A DNA stretch of 64,000 nt, from positions 1-64,000 of the forward strand of contig DASSJF010000073.1 in the NCBI GenBank assembly GCA_035691305.1. The letters are read 5' to 3'. This document shows positions 8,245-17,423 of the stretch, piece by piece; position 1 is the first letter of the stretch; the number at the start of each line of letters is the position of its first letter. Source of the DNA: a bacterium (GTDB taxonomy: Bacteria > Sysuimicrobiota > Sysuimicrobiia > Sysuimicrobiales > Segetimicrobiaceae). Below the pieces are notes generated by a model that was not told the origin of the DNA, searched no databases, and saw only the letters and a list, made by a program, of their open reading frames with translations. Position numbers and translations under genes: made by a program.

Positions 8245-10647
8245 ATGGCTCGTCGACCGAGGAAGCCGAGCGCGAAACGACGGACGGCCGGGCGGCCTGT
8301 CCGCGAGGATGGGCCCGGAGTCGGCCCGCCGCCGCGGCGCCGTCACAACCTTCCGATCCAACTCACGACCTTCATCGGCCGCGAGCGGGAGATCGCCGGC
8401 GTCCAACGGCTGCTGACGACCGCCCCGTTGCTGACCCTCACGGGCGCCGGAGGCGCCGGCAAGACCAGGTTGGCTCTTCGGGTGGCCGCCGAATGTCTTG
8501 AGCAGTACCCGGACGGCGTGTGGTTTGTCGATCTGGCACCGGTCGCCGATCCGGCGCTCGTCCCCAGCAGCGTCGCGGCCGCGCTCGGCGTCCCGGAGCA
8601 GCCGGGCCGTCCATTAGCCGACACGCTGGCCGCTTACCTGCGAACGAGCCGCCCCCTGCTGGTCTTGGACAACTGTGAGCACCTCCGCGCGGCGTGTCAG
8701 GCTCTCGCCGATCGTCTGCTGCGGGCGAGCGAGACTGTTCGGGTGCTCGCGACCAGCCGGGAGGCGCTCGGAGTCGCGGGGGAGATCACGTACCGTGTCC
8801 CGCCGCTACAGTTTCCCGCTGCGCGTCACGCGGCATCCGCCGCGGATATGGTCCGGTATGATGCGCTGCGCCTCTTTACCGAACGGGCCGCGCTCGCGCA
8901 GCCGGAGTTCACCGTTACCGATGACAGTGCTCCGACGATCCTGCAGATTTGCCGGCGGCTGGATGGCATGCCGCTCGCCATCGAGTTTGCCGCCGCCCGC
9001 GTGGCGGCGCTGTCCGTTGAGCAGATCGCCGCGCGGCTCGACGACCGGTTGCGGCTGTTGACGGCGGGGTCGAGGCAAACCCTCCCCCGGCATCAGACGT
9101 TGCGCGCGACGCTGGATTGGAGCCACGATCTGCTGACGGAGCGCGAACAGACGTTGTTCCGGCGGCTCGCGGTCTTCGCCGGCGGGTTCACGCTGGAGGC
9201 GGCTGAACGAGTCTGCCCCGGCACCGGCATCGCGGAGCAGGACATCTTGGACCTCTTGACGCGCCTTGTCGACAAGTCGCTTGTCGTCTTCGATCAACGT
9301 CGCGGCGACCCCCGATACCGGCTGCTGGACAGTGTGCGCCAGTACGGCCAGGAGCGGCTCGAAGCGTCCGACGACACCGAGGCCATCCGGCGGCGGCATC
9401 GCGATTGGTACCTGGACTTTGCCGACCGCGCAGGCGACGCACTGCGCGGACACGCGCAAGACCTGTGGCTGAGCCGGATGGAGACGGAGCACGACAACCT
9501 CCGGGCGGCGCTCGCGTGGAGCAAAGCGGCCGGCGACATCGCCGGGTGGCTGCGGTTGACCGGTGCGCTCACCTGGTTCTGGTTCATGGGCGAGCACTGG
9601 GGCGAGGGGCGGCGGTGGGTGGAGGACGCGCTCGCGGCCGGCGGGACGGCGGAGCCGCTGAGCCGGCGGACCCGCTGGGGGGCCATGCTCTTTGCGCTCG
9701 CGCAGGGAGACATCCCGCGCGTGGAAGAGCTGACCGGAAACCTGAATTTCACCGGTGCGGGCCGGGACGACCAGGTATTTGGCATTGTGGCGCGCATCGC
9801 CAAGGGCAACATCGCCGCCGACACCGGGATGGACCATGGGGTCCGGCCCCTCGAAGAAGCGGTCGCCCAAGCGCACGCGCTGGGTGATCGATGGCTCCTT
9901 GCGTTCGCCCTAACGCAACTATCGGTCGCCCTGCGAAAGCGCGGTCACTACGACCGCGCGGTCGATCTCTGCGCCGAAAGCGCGCGGCTGTTCGAGGCGC
10001 TTGGAGACCGGTGGCGTCATTCGATCGCGCTGCGCAACTTGGGCATCACGATGCTGCGCCGCGGCTCGTATGACGAGGCGGTGGACGCCTACGCGAAGAG
10101 CATCCGGCTCCGCGCTCCGGAGCAAAACCGATGGGTCGTCTTTCAAGGGCTCGAGGGGCTGGCGTGCGTCGAATGTGCGCGCGCCCACTATGAACGAGCC
10201 GCCGTTCTGTTCGCCGCGGCGGCACCCGTCCAGGAGGCGCTTCGAGCCCGGCGGGACTCGGACTTCCTGGCCGAGGTTCAGCGCTACGGCGATCGCGCAC
10301 GCATGTCTTTGAGCGGACGGGCATTCGAAGCGGCCCAGATCGCGGGCCGCGCGATGACTCTGGAACAGGCCATCGAATACGCGCTGCCACCGGCCAAATC
10401 AGAACCGGCGTCCCTCGGGCAGGAGGATAGAGGGCCGGCCGATTCCTCGCTCACGGGTCGTGAGCGCGAGGTCGCCCGGCTCGTCGCGCGCGGGTTGACC
10501 AACCGGCAGATTGCCGCGGCCTTGGTGGTGTCCGAGCGTACGGCCGAGGGTCACGTCCAGAGCATCCTCAACAAACTGAGCTTCAACACCCGCGCGCAGG
10601 TGGCCGTCTGGGCCGTGGAGCACGGACTGCACCTATCTTCGGCCTGA
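8245..10647 (+). CDS. STAND ATPase regulator with C-terminal LuxR helix-turn-helix
   Basis: An 800-residue signal-transduction ATPase. A basic N-terminal tail (residues 1-34) leads into an NB-ARC-like domain with a Walker A motif (GAGGAGKT, Lys73) and a Walker B-like LLVLDNCEH. The middle, about residues 400-700, contains helical TPR-like repeats, and the C-terminus is a LuxR helix-turn-helix (LTGREREVARLVARGLTNRQIA...). Such proteins switch on promoters after ligand binding by the repeat region. The ATG at 8245 has GGGGGAG four bases upstream; the frame is open further upstream but that part is not protein-like. It is divergent from the TetR gene. Its targets are unknown. Confidence 0.9.
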   Translation: MARRPRKPSAKRRTAGRPVREDGPGVGPPPRRRHNLPIQLTTFIGREREIAGVQRLLTTAPLLTLTGAGGAGKTRLALRVAAECLEQYPDGVWFVDLAPVADPALVPSSVAAALGVPEQPGRPLADTLAAYLRTSRPLLVLDNCEHLRAACQALADRLLRASETVRVLATSREALGVAGEITYRVPPLQFPAARHAASAADMVRYDALRLFTERAALAQPEFTVTDDSAPTILQICRRLDGMPLAIEFAAARVAALSVEQIAARLDDRLRLLTAGSRQTLPRHQTLRATLDWSHDLLTEREQTLFRRLAVFAGGFTLEAAERVCPGTGIAEQDILDLLTRLVDKSLVVFDQRRGDPRYRLLDSVRQYGQERLEASDDTEAIRRRHRDWYLDFADRAGDALRGHAQDLWLSRMETEHDNLRAALAWSKAAGDIAGWLRLTGALTWFWFMGEHWGEGRRWVEDALAAGGTAEPLSRRTRWGAMLFALAQGDIPRVEELTGNLNFTGAGRDDQVFGIVARIAKGNIAADTGMDHGVRPLEEAVAQAHALGDRWLLAFALTQLSVALRKRGHYDRAVDLCAESARLFEALGDRWRHSIALRNLGITMLRRGSYDEAVDAYAKSIRLRAPEQNRWVVFQGLEGLACVECARAHYERAAVLFAAAAPVQEALRARRDSDFLAEVQRYGDRARMSLSGRAFEAAQIAGRAMTLEQAIEYALPPAKSEPASLGQEDRGPADSSLTGREREVARLVARGLTNRQIAAALVVSERTAEGHVQSILNKLSFNTRAQVAVWAVEHGLHLSSA

Positions 10648-10689
10648 CCCGCCGGGCCGGACCTCCGGCCGCGCTCGCTACCTACACTG

Positions 10690-10723
10690 GAAAACACGTA
10701 CCGGGCTCCCAGAAAACACGTAC
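10690..10723. repeat. 12-bp direct repeat, 22-bp period
   Basis: GAAAACACGTAC occurs exactly twice, at 10690-10701 and 10712-10723, in the gap before the sulfurtransferase gene. The 22-bp spacing puts both copies on about the same helix face, as for tandem regulator sites. A perfect TTCACGTGAA palindrome lies further on at 10785-10794, touching the ribosome site. The binding protein is unknown. Confidence 0.5.
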
Positions 10724-10807
10724 TTCCCCCGGTGACGCGGCGCCTGGGTCTCTCGTACGTTGGCATCGGATCGCGCATTGATTCTTCACGTGAAGGGGGA
10801 ACGGCGC

Positions 10808-11659
10808 ATGCCGAGGGGTTACGCGCAACCCGAGGTTTTGGTGGATACGGACTGGCTCGGCGACCACCTGCAAGACCCCGCGGTGCGGGTGATCGAAATT
10901 TCCGAGGACGTCACGCTCTACGGTCAGGGGCACATTCCCGGGGCCGCGCATATCAACTGGCAGACCCAGCTCCAAGATCGGGTCCGTCGCGACTGGATTT
11001 CCAGAGAGCAGTTCGAGAATCTGCTCGGGTCCTACGGCATCGACAACGCCAGCACGCTGGTGCTGTACGGCGACAAGAACAACTGGTTCGCCGCGTACAC
11101 ATTCTGGCTGTGCAAGATGTTCGGGGTCGACCGCGTCCGCATACTCAACGGCGGCCGGGCGAAGTGGATCGCGGAAGGCCGCCCCATGGCTACCGATGCG
11201 CCGGTGTATCCGCGCGCGCTGTTCCGCGCGAAAACTCCGGATCTCAGCGTCCGCGCTTTTCGCGACCAGGTGCAGGCGCGCATCGAGGCGCCCGGCGTGG
11301 CGCTCGTCGACGTCCGTTCGCCCCAAGAGTTCAGCGGCGAACTGATCGCGATGCCGGCCTACCCGCAGGAGGGGGCGCAGCGCGGCGGCCACATCCCGGG
11401 CGCACGCAACATTCCGTGGGGGCAAAATGTCCGCGAGGACGGCACGTTCAAAGAGGCCGACGATCTTCGCCGCCTGTACGAGAGCCGCGGCGTCCACCCG
11501 GACAACGAGGTGATCGCCTACTGCCGCATCGGCGAGCGCTCGTCGCTCACCTGGTTCACGCTGACGTACCTGCTCGGGTACCCTCGCGTCCGCAACTACG
11601 ACGGGTCGTGGACGGAGTGGGGGAGCCTGGTCGGCGCGCCGGTCGAGAAGACCGCTTAG
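10808..11659 (+). CDS. Two-domain rhodanese sulfurtransferase (thiosulfate sulfurtransferase type)
   Basis: A 283-residue protein with two rhodanese domains, about residues 5-125 and 145-275. The active-site loop in the second domain is CRIGERSS with Cys239, the version seen in thiosulfate sulfurtransferases of the actinobacterial CysA/SseA kind rather than the CG[S/T]G loop of mercaptopyruvate enzymes. It moves sulfane sulfur from thiosulfate to cyanide or thiols in the cytoplasm. The ATG at 10808 follows GTGAAGGGGGA. A small ABM-like gene follows after 31 bp. The upstream gap holds a direct repeat that may regulate it. Confidence 0.9.
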   Translation: MPRGYAQPEVLVDTDWLGDHLQDPAVRVIEISEDVTLYGQGHIPGAAHINWQTQLQDRVRRDWISREQFENLLGSYGIDNASTLVLYGDKNNWFAAYTFWLCKMFGVDRVRILNGGRAKWIAEGRPMATDAPVYPRALFRAKTPDLSVRAFRDQVQARIEAPGVALVDVRSPQEFSGELIAMPAYPQEGAQRGGHIPGARNIPWGQNVREDGTFKEADDLRRLYESRGVHPDNEVIAYCRIGERSSLTWFTLTYLLGYPRVRNYDGSWTEWGSLVGAPVEKTA

Positions 11660-11690
11660 CCGCACGTATTTCGATCTGAGAGGTGCAACG

Positions 11691-11981
11691 ATGAATTTGA
11701 GACTCGTTCAGTTCAGCTTGGGCCCGGGGAGCCGCTCGGCAGCCGAAGCGATAGCCGACAAGATCGTCCCCGCCATTCGATCGCAACAGGGCTGCGACCG
11801 ATGCGAGTTCTTCGCCGACAACGAAACGGGCGACTACGGTCTGGTCGTATTGTGGGCGTCGAAGCAGGCCGCCGACGCCGCCGCCTCAGTGATCGGTCCC
11901 GTTTTGAGGCCGGTCCTGGCCGACGCGAAGGCGCCACACAACATCAAACTGTTTGAGGTGTACCAGCCGAAGACGAGGTAG
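11691..11981 (+). CDS. Small dimeric alpha/beta-barrel (ABM-like) protein
   Basis: A 96-residue protein that looks like an antibiotic-biosynthesis-monooxygenase fold. It opens with a beta strand (LRLVQFSLGPG), then a helix, a Cys-containing strand (GCDRCEFFADNETGDYGLVVLWAS) and a closing strand (IKLFEVYQ). Relatives are cofactor-free monooxygenases or heme- and ligand-binding dimers. GAGAGG precedes the ATG. It is codirectional with the sulfurtransferase, 31 bp away, and may be co-expressed. No catalytic residue can be confirmed. Confidence 0.7.
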   Translation: MNLRLVQFSLGPGSRSAAEAIADKIVPAIRSQQGCDRCEFFADNETGDYGLVVLWASKQAADAAASVIGPVLRPVLADAKAPHNIKLFEVYQPKTR

Positions 11982-12008
11982 CTGCGGCAGGGTACCTCTT
12001 GAATTCGT

Positions 12009-12344
12009 TTACGGGAGCACGGCGGCGAGACGGCGGATACCTTCCTCAATGTCCCCGTCCGGTATCGCCCCGTACCCGAGGAGTACCCCCGCGCGGCGCG
12101 GGCGGCGGAGGAAGTCACGCGTCGCCGGATATACCCCTGCTCCGGCGCTTGCGGCACGCTCGACGAGCGCAGCAAGCCTGCCGACCGGGATTCGGCGAAA
12201 CCACATCAACACTTGGGTTCCGGCATCGGTACCTGTGATGTCGACGCGGACGGCCAGATGTGTCCCGGCCGCCGCAAGAAGTGCCGCCCGGCGCTTCGCG
12301 TACACCCTGCGCGAGCGGCGTAGAGCGCGCTCGAAGTGACCGCC
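12009..12344 (-). pseudogene. MocR/PdxR-type regulator, C-terminal remnant
   Basis: About 111 codons matching the extreme C-terminus of GntR/MocR proteins, the end of the aminotransferase-like domain: GGHFERALRRSRRVYAKRRAALLAA, then AGAGVYPATRDFLRR and AGVLLGYGAIPDGDIEEGIRRLAAVL. The helix-turn-helix, the PLP lysine and most of the fold are missing. The frame runs directly into a luciferase-like fragment upstream, so this is decayed DNA rather than a working gene. Confidence 0.65.
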
Positions 12345-12566
12345 CGCCATGCGCCCGCAACGTTCCGCGAGCGACACCCCGACGGCGGCGAATTCCTCGG
12401 GCCGGTATCCGGCGACGATCCCCACGATCAGGCGGCCCTTCGACACTACATCGCCGGCGCGGAAGCACCGGAGGCACGCGTCATGGGTGGGAATCCGGCG
12501 CTGATCATCTGGCCCCGGGAAGAACTTCGGCCACCGATAGTAGTTCGATGCGCGCAAATAGTGGTC
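12345..12566 (-). pseudogene. Luciferase-like (LLM class) monooxygenase fragment
   Basis: In the same frame and immediately upstream of the MocR remnant, codons read GRLIVGIVAGYRPEEFAAVGV, the hallmark of F420- or flavin-dependent luciferase-like oxidoreductases. It is preceded by a shortened stretch with DHYLRAS and FPGPDDQ that resembles the N-terminal part of that family. The intervening barrel strands and the C-terminal half are missing. The gene looks deleted at both ends and fused to the next one. Confidence 0.5.
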
Positions 12567-12764
12567 TCGGGCCTTACTCCGTGTCCGGCGTTGGCCGCTT
12601 TTCCGGCATGGTGTTCCAGCGAGGCGGCCATCGCGTGTCGCAAGATGCGGGACTCGACGGCAGCGGTTCGTAAGCGGAGCGGAACACCGCGTGGCGTGTA
12701 GAGGAAGGCAGGTGTACGCAATGAAGTGAGGCACGGCCCGACGTCAGAGCAGGGTGGGGCCCGC

Positions 12765-14105
12765 ATGACAGACGCGGTGATCGCCGATCGTCTTCAATTT
12801 ACGTTTACCGTCATGTTCCACTACCTCTTCCCGATCCTCACGATGGGACTGGCTCCGCTGATCGTCGTCCTCCGGACGCTGCACCTAATCCGGGGGGAGG
12901 CGCGCTGTGGCGCGGCGGCCCGCTTCTGGACTCGCATCTTTGCGCTCAACTTCGCCATCGGGGTGATCACAGGGATCCCGATGGAGTTTCAGTTCGGCAC
13001 CAACTGGGCGCAGTTTTCGGCCTACGCCGGAGGCGTGATCGGACAGTTTCTCGGCCTCGAAGGCGTATTCGCGTTCTTCCTCGAGTCGACGTTCCTTGGG
13101 ATCGTGCTGTTCGGCGAAGGCCGCGTCCCGCCCCGGCTACATTGGCTCGCGACGGTGCTGCTCGCGGCCGGGGCTTGGCTGTCGGGCTTGTTCATCACTG
13201 CCACAAACGCCTGGATGCAGCACCCGGTTGGCTATCGTCTTGCGCCGGACGGAACGGCGCAGGTCGCGAGCCTGGGCGCGATGCTCGGCAACCCGTTCCT
13301 CTGGTGGCAGTACGCCCACGTGATCAACGGCGCCGTACTCTCCGCCGCCGTCGTGATGGCGTCGATCGGCGCGTACTACCTGCTTGCCGGCCGCCACGTA
13401 GAGTTCGGACGGCTCTCGGTCGCCCTCGGGGTGGGGGTGGGGGTGGTGTTCTCGCTGACGCAGCTGTTTCCGACCGGCGACATGAACAGCCGGAACGTGA
13501 CAGCCTATCAACCGGTCAAACTCGCCGCGATGGAGGGCCTGTTCGAGACGCGGTACGGCGCGCCGCTTGCGATCATCGGGATGCCGTCGACGACGGAGCG
13601 CAAGCTGCTGGATCCGGTCTTCGTGCCGGACGCGCTGAGCTTCCTCGCCTACGGCAACCTGCGCGCTGAGGTCAAGGGTCTCAACGACTACCCCGAGATG
13701 GACTGGCCACTCGTGCAGATCACCTACTACGCCTACCACATCATGGTGGGGCTGGGGACGATCCTCATCGTCGCCCTCCTGCTCGGGGTGCTGCTGTGGT
13801 GGCGCGGGATCTTGTTCACGAGCCGGTGGTTTCTCTGGGTGTTGATGCTGTTGCTTCCGTTCCCCTATATCGCGAATGAGGCCGGCTGGGTTGTGACCGA
13901 GGTCGGCCGCCAGCCGTGGCTGGTGTACGGCCTGCTGCGGACGGCCGCGGGCGGCTCGCCCACCGTCGAAGCCGGAGAGACGATCTTTACCGTCCTGGGA
14001 TTCGCCGGCACGTACGCCCTGCTCGGCGTCCTCGCCGTTTTCCTGGCGATACTGCTCGTGCTGCGCGGGCCCGACGAGCCGTCGTCCGCGGCGGCGGTGC
14101 GCTGA
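12765..14105 (+). CDS. cydA: Cytochrome bd quinol oxidase subunit I
   Basis: A 446-residue membrane protein, subunit I of the cytochrome bd terminal oxidase, which oxidises quinol and reduces oxygen with high affinity. Heme and channel residues are in place: His19 in MFHYLFP, the paired glutamates of EGVFAFFLES, His in HVINGAV, the quinol-loop QPVKLAAMEG with Lys and Glu, and GRQPWLVYG. The loop after QPVK is short, as in the CIO or short-Q-loop branch. The start at 12765 follows GGGTGGGG; an upstream in-frame start at 12726 is less likely. The cydB start overlaps its stop. Confidence 0.95.
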   Translation: MTDAVIADRLQFTFTVMFHYLFPILTMGLAPLIVVLRTLHLIRGEARCGAAARFWTRIFALNFAIGVITGIPMEFQFGTNWAQFSAYAGGVIGQFLGLEGVFAFFLESTFLGIVLFGEGRVPPRLHWLATVLLAAGAWLSGLFITATNAWMQHPVGYRLAPDGTAQVASLGAMLGNPFLWWQYAHVINGAVLSAAVVMASIGAYYLLAGRHVEFGRLSVALGVGVGVVFSLTQLFPTGDMNSRNVTAYQPVKLAAMEGLFETRYGAPLAIIGMPSTTERKLLDPVFVPDALSFLAYGNLRAEVKGLNDYPEMDWPLVQITYYAYHIMVGLGTILIVALLLGVLLWWRGILFTSRWFLWVLMLLLPFPYIANEAGWVVTEVGRQPWLVYGLLRTAAGGSPTVEAGETIFTVLGFAGTYALLGVLAVFLAILLVLRGPDEPSSAAAVR

Positions 14106-15121
14106 TGGCGATGTTCTGGTTCGTCATTCTCATCGTGCTCCTCGTGGCATACGCGATCCTGGACGGGTTCGACCTGGGCGTCGGGGTCCTGCACTTGGCG
14201 GTGGCGCGGACGGACGCCGAGCGGCGAACGGCGCTCAACGCGATCGGGCCGGTGTGGGACGCCAACGAGGTGTGGTTGCTCGGCTTTGGGGTCGGGACCT
14301 TCCTCGCTTTTCCCCGCGCCTTCGCCGTGGGGTTCAGCGGATTCTATCTGCCGTTGATGGTCGTTCTGTGGCTGCTGATGGGCCGCGGCGTCGCGCTCGA
14401 ATTTCGCCACCATATCGCCGATCCTTTGTGGCAGGGGGCCTGGGACGTCGTGTTTTCGGTGACCAGCCTGCTCCTCGCGTTGTTTTACGGCATCGCAGCC
14501 GGCAACGTAGTGACCGGCGTCCCGATCGGCGCCGACGGGTACTTCCAGGGCCTGTTCGGGTGGCTGCTGAATCCGTACGCCCTCGTCATGGGCCTGTTCA
14601 GCGTGGCGCTGCTCATGCTCCACGGCGCCTACTATTTGTGCCTGAAAGCGGACGGCCCGCTTGGTGAGCGCGCGCACCGCGTGGCGGAGCCGTTGTGGAC
14701 CGTCGTGCTGGTGCTGGCGATCGTGCTGACCGTTGCGACGTTTGCGCTTCGGCCCGAGCTGCTGGGGAACTATCGCGTCTATCCGATCTGGCTGCTCGCC
14801 CCGCTCGCGGCCGCGGTATGCCTTGTCGTGACGCGGCGGGCGCACCAGCGGCGCCGGTACGGCGCGGCGTTTTTGGCGACGAGCGGGATTATCGCGGCAC
14901 TGCTCACTGCGACGGCAATCGGCGCCTACCCGTACCTCTTGCGGTCGCAGCCGTTTCCCGAGCGCAGCCTGACCGTGGCCAACGCCGCCGCGGCGCCGGC
15001 CGGACTCGCCGCGGCGACACTGTGGCTGCTTCCCGGTGTGTTCCTCATTATCGTCTACCAAGTGGTCGTGTACCGGGTGTTCGCCGGCAAGGTACGGATG
15101 GACGCCGGGGCGCACTACTGA
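14105..15121 (+). CDS. cydB: Cytochrome bd quinol oxidase subunit II
   Basis: A 338-residue polytopic subunit that pairs with CydA. It has the family opening (FWFVILIVLLVAYAILDGFDLGVG) and NAIGPVWDANEVWLL, then about eight helices. Its ATG shares one base with the cydA stop (TGATG). No cydDC assembly ABC genes or cydX follow: the next gene, 71 bp later, is a DUF3830-like one. The gap contains a short GC hairpin near 15149 but no T-tract, so it is not a convincing terminator. Confidence 0.95.
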   Translation: MAMFWFVILIVLLVAYAILDGFDLGVGVLHLAVARTDAERRTALNAIGPVWDANEVWLLGFGVGTFLAFPRAFAVGFSGFYLPLMVVLWLLMGRGVALEFRHHIADPLWQGAWDVVFSVTSLLLALFYGIAAGNVVTGVPIGADGYFQGLFGWLLNPYALVMGLFSVALLMLHGAYYLCLKADGPLGERAHRVAEPLWTVVLVLAIVLTVATFALRPELLGNYRVYPIWLLAPLAAAVCLVVTRRAHQRRRYGAAFLATSGIIAALLTATAIGAYPYLLRSQPFPERSLTVANAAAAPAGLAAATLWLLPGVFLIIVYQVVVYRVFAGKVRMDAGAHY

Positions 15122-15192
15122 GGCGGAGGCAGCCCGGCCATCATCCCCGCGGGCCGCCCGCGCGGTGACGTTGTGGCGAGAGGAGCGGTGAC

Positions 15193-15603
15193 GTGGACGT
15201 GGAGCTCGTTCTGGACGGCGTGACGGCGCGGGTGACCTTGCTCGAGATGGCGGCGCCGCGCACCACGAAGGCGCTGTGGGAGGCGCTTCCGATCAGCGAC
15301 CGCGCCGTGCAGGTCAAGTGGTCGGGCGACGCGTGGCGGACCGAAGGCGACTACGACATCGGCATCACCGCGGTCGAGAACGAGGGACACGTGCTGGCGG
15401 CCGGCGATCTCATCTACTACCCGCGGATGAAGAAGATCGGTCTGGCCTATGGGCGCGCGGAGTGGCGTCACCCCGACCTTTCGTTCGCGCTCCACGTGTC
15501 CGTGATCGGCAGGGTGAGCTCGCAGCTCGAGGCCGTCGTCGCCGCGAGCCGGCGCGTCTGGCTCGAGGGCGCGCGTCCGCTGCGGCTGAGCCGGGCAGAG
15601 TAG
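15193..15603 (+). CDS. DUF3830-like (cyclophilin-like fold) protein, single domain
   Basis: A 136-residue protein of a family of unknown function that I place with DUF3830, predicted to have a cyclophilin-like barrel. Typical pieces are KALWEALPISDRAVQVKWSGDAW and AAGDLIYYPRMKKIGLAYGRAEW. The GTG at 15193 follows AGGAGCGG. It shares its core with each half of the tandem protein at 27016-27921. It is codirectional with cydAB but tail-to-tail with importer B (15 bp apart), so it may belong functionally to that catabolic block. Role unknown; no catalytic residues can be named. Confidence 0.75.
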   Translation: MDVELVLDGVTARVTLLEMAAPRTTKALWEALPISDRAVQVKWSGDAWRTEGDYDIGITAVENEGHVLAAGDLIYYPRMKKIGLAYGRAEWRHPDLSFALHVSVIGRVSSQLEAVVAASRRVWLEGARPLRLSRAE

Positions 15604-15618
15604 GCTGCGGCCGGCCGG

Positions 15619-16470
15619 TCAGGAACGGAGCCGCGGGTCGAGCGCGTCCCGAGCGCCGTCGCCGAGCAAATTGAGCCCGAGGATCGTGATCATGATCGCC
15701 ATCCCGGGGGCCAGGGCGATCCACGGGGCCTGATCGAGGAAGGGGTAGCCGTAGCGCAGCATCGAGCCCAAGGACGCGGTCGGGGGCTGGGCGCCCAGCC
15801 CGAGGAACGAGAGCGACGCTTCCGTCAGAATGGCAAAGCTCACGGTCAGCGTGGCTTCGATCGTGACGAGCCCCAGCAGGTTGGGCAGCAGGTGACGCCG
15901 CATGATGCGGATCCCGGTGGCGCCGGTCGCCGTGGCGGCTTCGATGAACTCCATTTCCCGGAGCACCCGCACCTGTCCGCGGACAAGCCGCGCGAATCTC
16001 GGCATGGCCACCACCGCGATCGCGAGCGTGGCGTTGGCGAGATTCGGTCCGAGCACGCCGACGATGGCCACCGCGAGCACCATCGCCGGGAACGCGAACA
16101 GCAGGTCCGCCAGCCGCATCAGCGCTGTGTCGACCCACCGGCCCCAGTATCCGCTGACGAGCCCCGCCGAGACCCCCCCGCAGGCGGCCAGCGCGGTGGC
16201 GGCCAGTCCGACCCCGAGCGAAATCCGTCCGCCGGCCAAGAGCCGGCTCAGGATGTCCCGTCCCAGGTCGTCGGTGCCCAAGGGCCAGGCGGTCGAGGGC
16301 GGCTGGAGCATCACCGAAACGTGCACCGCCTCGGGCGAAACCCGGTCGAGCGCGGGGCCGAGGAGCGCCGCCAGGAACGCGGCGGCGCAGATTCCTCCGC
16401 CGAGCGCGGCGAGCCTGTGGCGCTCCACGAGCCGTCCGCCGCGCGCGGCGAACCCGGCCTGATCACTCAT
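15619..16470 (-). CDS. ABC importer B: DppC-type permease
   Basis: A 283-residue permease with a hydrophobic first helix near residues 20-40, the WPLGTDDLGRDILSR signature and an EAA loop (EFIEAATATGATGIRIMRRHLLPN). The ATG at 16470 overlaps the stop of dppB by eight bases (ATGAGTGA). It ends LLGDGARDALDPRLRS. It is the last gene of its run and stops 15 bp from the convergent DUF3830-like gene. Confidence 0.92.
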   Translation of the reverse strand: MSDQAGFAARGGRLVERHRLAALGGGICAAAFLAALLGPALDRVSPEAVHVSVMLQPPSTAWPLGTDDLGRDILSRLLAGGRISLGVGLAATALAACGGVSAGLVSGYWGRWVDTALMRLADLLFAFPAMVLAVAIVGVLGPNLANATLAIAVVAMPRFARLVRGQVRVLREMEFIEAATATGATGIRIMRRHLLPNLLGLVTIEATLTVSFAILTEASLSFLGLGAQPPTASLGSMLRYGYPFLDQAPWIALAPGMAIMITILGLNLLGDGARDALDPRLRS

Positions 16471-17410
16471 ACTTGAGCCGCGGGTCCGCCCACGCGTAGA
16501 GCACGTCGGCGAGGAAGTTCGCCCCGATCAGCGCCAGCGCCATGAACAGCGTCGCCGCCTGCAAGATCGGCAGGTCCCGGCTGAGGACCGAATCGACCGC
16601 GAGACGGCCGATCCCGGGCAGCGTAAAGATCGTTTCCGTGACGACGGCGCCGCCGAGGAGGCGGCCGGTCTCTAGAGCGACCACGGTGATGATCGGAATA
16701 AACGCGCCGCGCAAGATGTGCCGCGCGACGACGCGCGGCTCCCTGAGCCCCTTCGCCCGCGCCGTCTGCACGTACTCCGCCCTCGCGACGTCGAGGACGC
16801 TCATGCGGACGATGCGGAGCACCACCGCGGTGTAGGGCACCGCTAGGGTCACGGCGGGCAGGATCATGAGCCGCAGATTCGCGCCGAGGTCCCGCCACGG
16901 CGGCACATATCCGGCCGGCGGCAGCCAGTGGAGGTCGACGGCAAAGAACAAGATCAGGAGAAGGCCGAGCCAGAACGCCGGCATGGCGAGGCCGAGAGAC
17001 GCCAGCGCCGAGATCAGGCCGTCGGCCAGGGTGTTCCGGCGAAGCGCCGCGGCGACCCCCAGCGGGAGCGCCGCCGCCACCGCCCCGCCCATCGCGAGCG
17101 CCGTCAGCTCGAGGGTGACCGGCAGGCGCGCCGCGATCTCCGGCGCGACGTAGGCCCGGGACCGGTACGAGTACCCGAGGTCGCCGCCCAGCGCGTGGAG
17201 GAGCCATGTCTCGTACTGGAGGTACAGCGGTCGATCCAGACCCAGCTGGTGCCGGAGGTCTTGGGCGACCTGCTGGGCCTGCATGTCCTCCGGCAGGAGC
17301 AGCGTGACCGCGTCACCCGGTGCGAAGTGCAGCATCAGAAAAATGCCGATGCTCAGGAGCAGGAGCATCGGCACCGTGACGGCTATACGACGGACGAGGA
17401 ACCGGAGCAT
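16463..17410 (-). CDS. ABC importer B: DppB-type permease
   Basis: A 315-residue permease with the DppB opening (FLVRRIAVTVPMLLLLSIG), PGD motif, EAA loop (EYVQTARAKGLREPRVVARHIL) and a DPRLKYE end. It follows its binding-protein gene after 13 bp and overlaps dppC. The order binding protein-DppB-DppC is the standard one for this family. Confidence 0.93.
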   Translation of the reverse strand: MLRFLVRRIAVTVPMLLLLSIGIFLMLHFAPGDAVTLLLPEDMQAQQVAQDLRHQLGLDRPLYLQYETWLLHALGGDLGYSYRSRAYVAPEIAARLPVTLELTALAMGGAVAAALPLGVAAALRRNTLADGLISALASLGLAMPAFWLGLLLILFFAVDLHWLPPAGYVPPWRDLGANLRLMILPAVTLAVPYTAVVLRIVRMSVLDVARAEYVQTARAKGLREPRVVARHILRGAFIPIITVVALETGRLLGGAVVTETIFTLPGIGRLAVDSVLSRDLPILQAATLFMALALIGANFLADVLYAWADPRLKYE

Positions 17411-17423
17411 CGCCGCGGCGGGC

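Larger units (their letters stand above)
11982..12764. other. Decayed intergenic region before cydA
   Basis: About 780 bp with no intact gene. It holds the two remnants listed separately; the rest (about 12570-12764) shows no recognisable coding sequence, repeat end or transposase. The promoter for cydAB must lie near its right end, but no clear element is visible. Confidence 0.5.

Noticed and set aside
15149-15161. GC hairpin after cydB as a terminator
   Set aside because: Short stem with no T-tract, and a codirectional gene begins 71 bp after cydB; I cannot call it a terminator.
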